Source: CAZKGE01 sp964541695
GTDB lineage: Bacteria; Bacillota; Clostridia; Christensenellales; CAG-138
Direction: 5' to 3'
NCBI GenBank assembly: GCA_964541695.1
Contig: CAZIRB010000060.1
Coordinates: forward strand, 1-13,808
DNA length: 13,808 nucleotides
The notes beneath the pieces were generated by a model. It made no database searches. It saw only the letters and a list, made by a program, of their open reading frames with translations, and was not told the origin of the DNA. A program made the position numbers and the translations under genes. Positions 12,948-13,808 of this stretch are shown in pieces; position 1 is the stretch's first letter, and every line of letters starts with the position of its first letter.

Positions 12948-13808
12948 TTATTGTTCGCCTCCTTCCGGGGCGGTAACGAGCTCGCGCGCCATGTCCTGAA
13001 TCTCGGCGATGCGCCGGTACATTCCGTCCTGCCGCATGAGCTCGTTATGGGTGCCCTGCTGCACGAGCTTTCCGTTCTCGAGCACGAGGATCACGTCCGC
13101 CTCGCACAGCGTCGTGATGCGGTGCGAGATAATGAACGTGATGCCGTCGTGCCGCAGCGACTGCAGGGATTTTCGTATCTCCGCGTCCGTCTCCGTGTCC
13201 ACGGCGCTCATCGAGTCGTCGAAGATCAGGATCGGCGCTTTCTGCATCAGCGTCCGCGCGATGGCGACGCGCTGCTGCTGGCCGCCGGACAGCGTGACGC
13301 CGCGCTCGCCGACGAGCGTCTCGTAGCCCTTGTCGAACTCCATGATCACGTCGTGCACCGAGGCGATGCGCGCCACGTCGTACACTTCCTCGAGCGAAGC
13401 CGCGGGGTTGACGATGCGGATGTTCTCAAGCAGCGTGCGCGAGTACAAAAACGGCTCCTGCAGCACGATGCCGATGTTGCGCCTAAGGTGCCCGTGCTCG
13501 ATGTCGTTGATGTCCGTGCCGTTGATCGTGATCCGGCCCGACGTGCACTGGTAGAGCCGTTGCAGCAGCTGCACGAGGCTCGACTTGCCCGAGCCGGTCG
13601 AGCCGAGGATCGCGACGGTCTGGCCGCGCCTGGCCGTAAAGCTCACGTCGTCGAGCACGTCGTTGAACCGGTCGTACCCGAAGCACACGTGGTCGAACAC
13701 GATGTCGCCGCTCATGTCCGCGACGATCGCCCTGCCGGGCTCGTTTTCAAGCGGCGCCTCGAATATCTCGTCCAGACGGCCGAGCGAGACGGACGCCTTG
13801 CCGAGGTC
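12948..13808 (-). CDS. ABC exporter half-transporter, degenerate-site subunit (partial)
   Basis: Only the last 286 codons lie in the window; the frame is open to the right edge, so the start and membrane domain are missing. The visible part begins with the typical end of the exporter membrane domain (ASVSLGRLDEIFEAP) and then the ATPase domain. Counting from the internal Met at 13715: Walker A GSTGSGKSS (38-46), Q86, canonical signature LSGGQ (142-146), Walker B LIFD followed by Asp167 where Glu is usual, and H198 in the H-loop. The Asp marks this subunit as owner of the low-activity ATP site. It pairs with the adjoining downstream subunit (0-nt gap). The internal Met at 13715 is not a real start: coding similarity continues upstream of it. 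Confidence 0.95.
   Translation of the reverse strand, partial: DLGKASVSLGRLDEIFEAPLENEPGRAIVADMSGDIVFDHVCFGYDRFNDVLDDVSFTARRGQTVAILGSTGSGKSSLVQLLQRLYQCTSGRITINGTDINDIEHGHLRRNIGIVLQEPFLYSRTLLENIRIVNPAASLEEVYDVARIASVHDVIMEFDKGYETLVGERGVTLSGGQQQRVAIARTLMQKAPILIFDDSMSAVDTETDAEIRKSLQSLRHDGITFIISHRITTLCEADVILVLENGKLVQQGTHNELMRQDGMYRRIAEIQDMARELVTAPEGGEQ
12958..12966 (-). promoter_or_regulatory. Ribosome binding site of the second ABC subunit
   Basis: The complement reads GGAAGGAGG inside the last codons of the upstream subunit, 10 nt before the ATG at 12947. It supports that start and independent, strong initiation of the second subunit. Confidence 0.75.

Overview
The window is GC-rich, gene-dense bacterial DNA, best explained as a chromosomal segment of a high-GC Firmicute, probably class Clostridia. 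The main evidence is the leftward gene set def-fmt-rsmB-rlmN-prpC-prkC-rsgA-rpe, a hallmark of Firmicutes, together with a DUF4364 protein typical of Clostridia, strong Shine-Dalgarno sites, and a PASTA-domain kinase with its PP2C phosphatase. I cannot name a genus.

Layout. Positions 1-198 hold the terminator of an unseen rightward gene and a structured non-coding leader with a promoter. Positions 199-756 (+) encode a DUF4364 winged-helix protein, closed by a terminator at 773-800 that also faces the opposing operon. Positions 997-8829 (-) are one eight-gene operon driven from a promoter at 8861-8890; all seven gene junctions overlap (4-17 nt). It joins translation start and finish (peptide deformylase, Met-tRNA formyltransferase), rRNA modification (RsmB, RlmN), serine/threonine phospho-signalling (PrpC, PrkC), ribosome assembly (RsgA) and the pentose phosphate pathway (Rpe). 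Positions 8845-9018 are a divergent promoter region rich in CCGGTT-type repeats. Positions 9019-10026 (+) encode an unusual one-component membrane regulator: an XRE DNA-binding domain, four membrane segments and a LiaF-like beta-repeat domain. A strong two-way terminator (10062-10102) and a 200-nt repeat-bearing spacer follow. Positions 10303-13808 (-) carry a TauE/SafE-type permease and a two-subunit ABC exporter, whose upstream subunit runs off the right edge.

How the genes work together. The core operon couples translation with the PrkC/PrpC switch, which in related bacteria senses cell-wall fragments and phosphorylates GTPases such as RsgA. The divergent XRE/LiaF-like protein also looks like an envelope-stress sensor, so the shared promoter region could link two envelope-sensing systems; this is inference. 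The ABC pair shows the asymmetric ATP sites of heterodimeric multidrug or lipid exporters: an Asp replaces the catalytic Glu in one subunit, and LSTGQ replaces LSGGQ in the partner.

Most of the window is conserved housekeeping DNA. The best candidates for something less described are the membrane-anchored XRE/LiaF-like regulator with its putative operators, and the small repeats after the permease gene.
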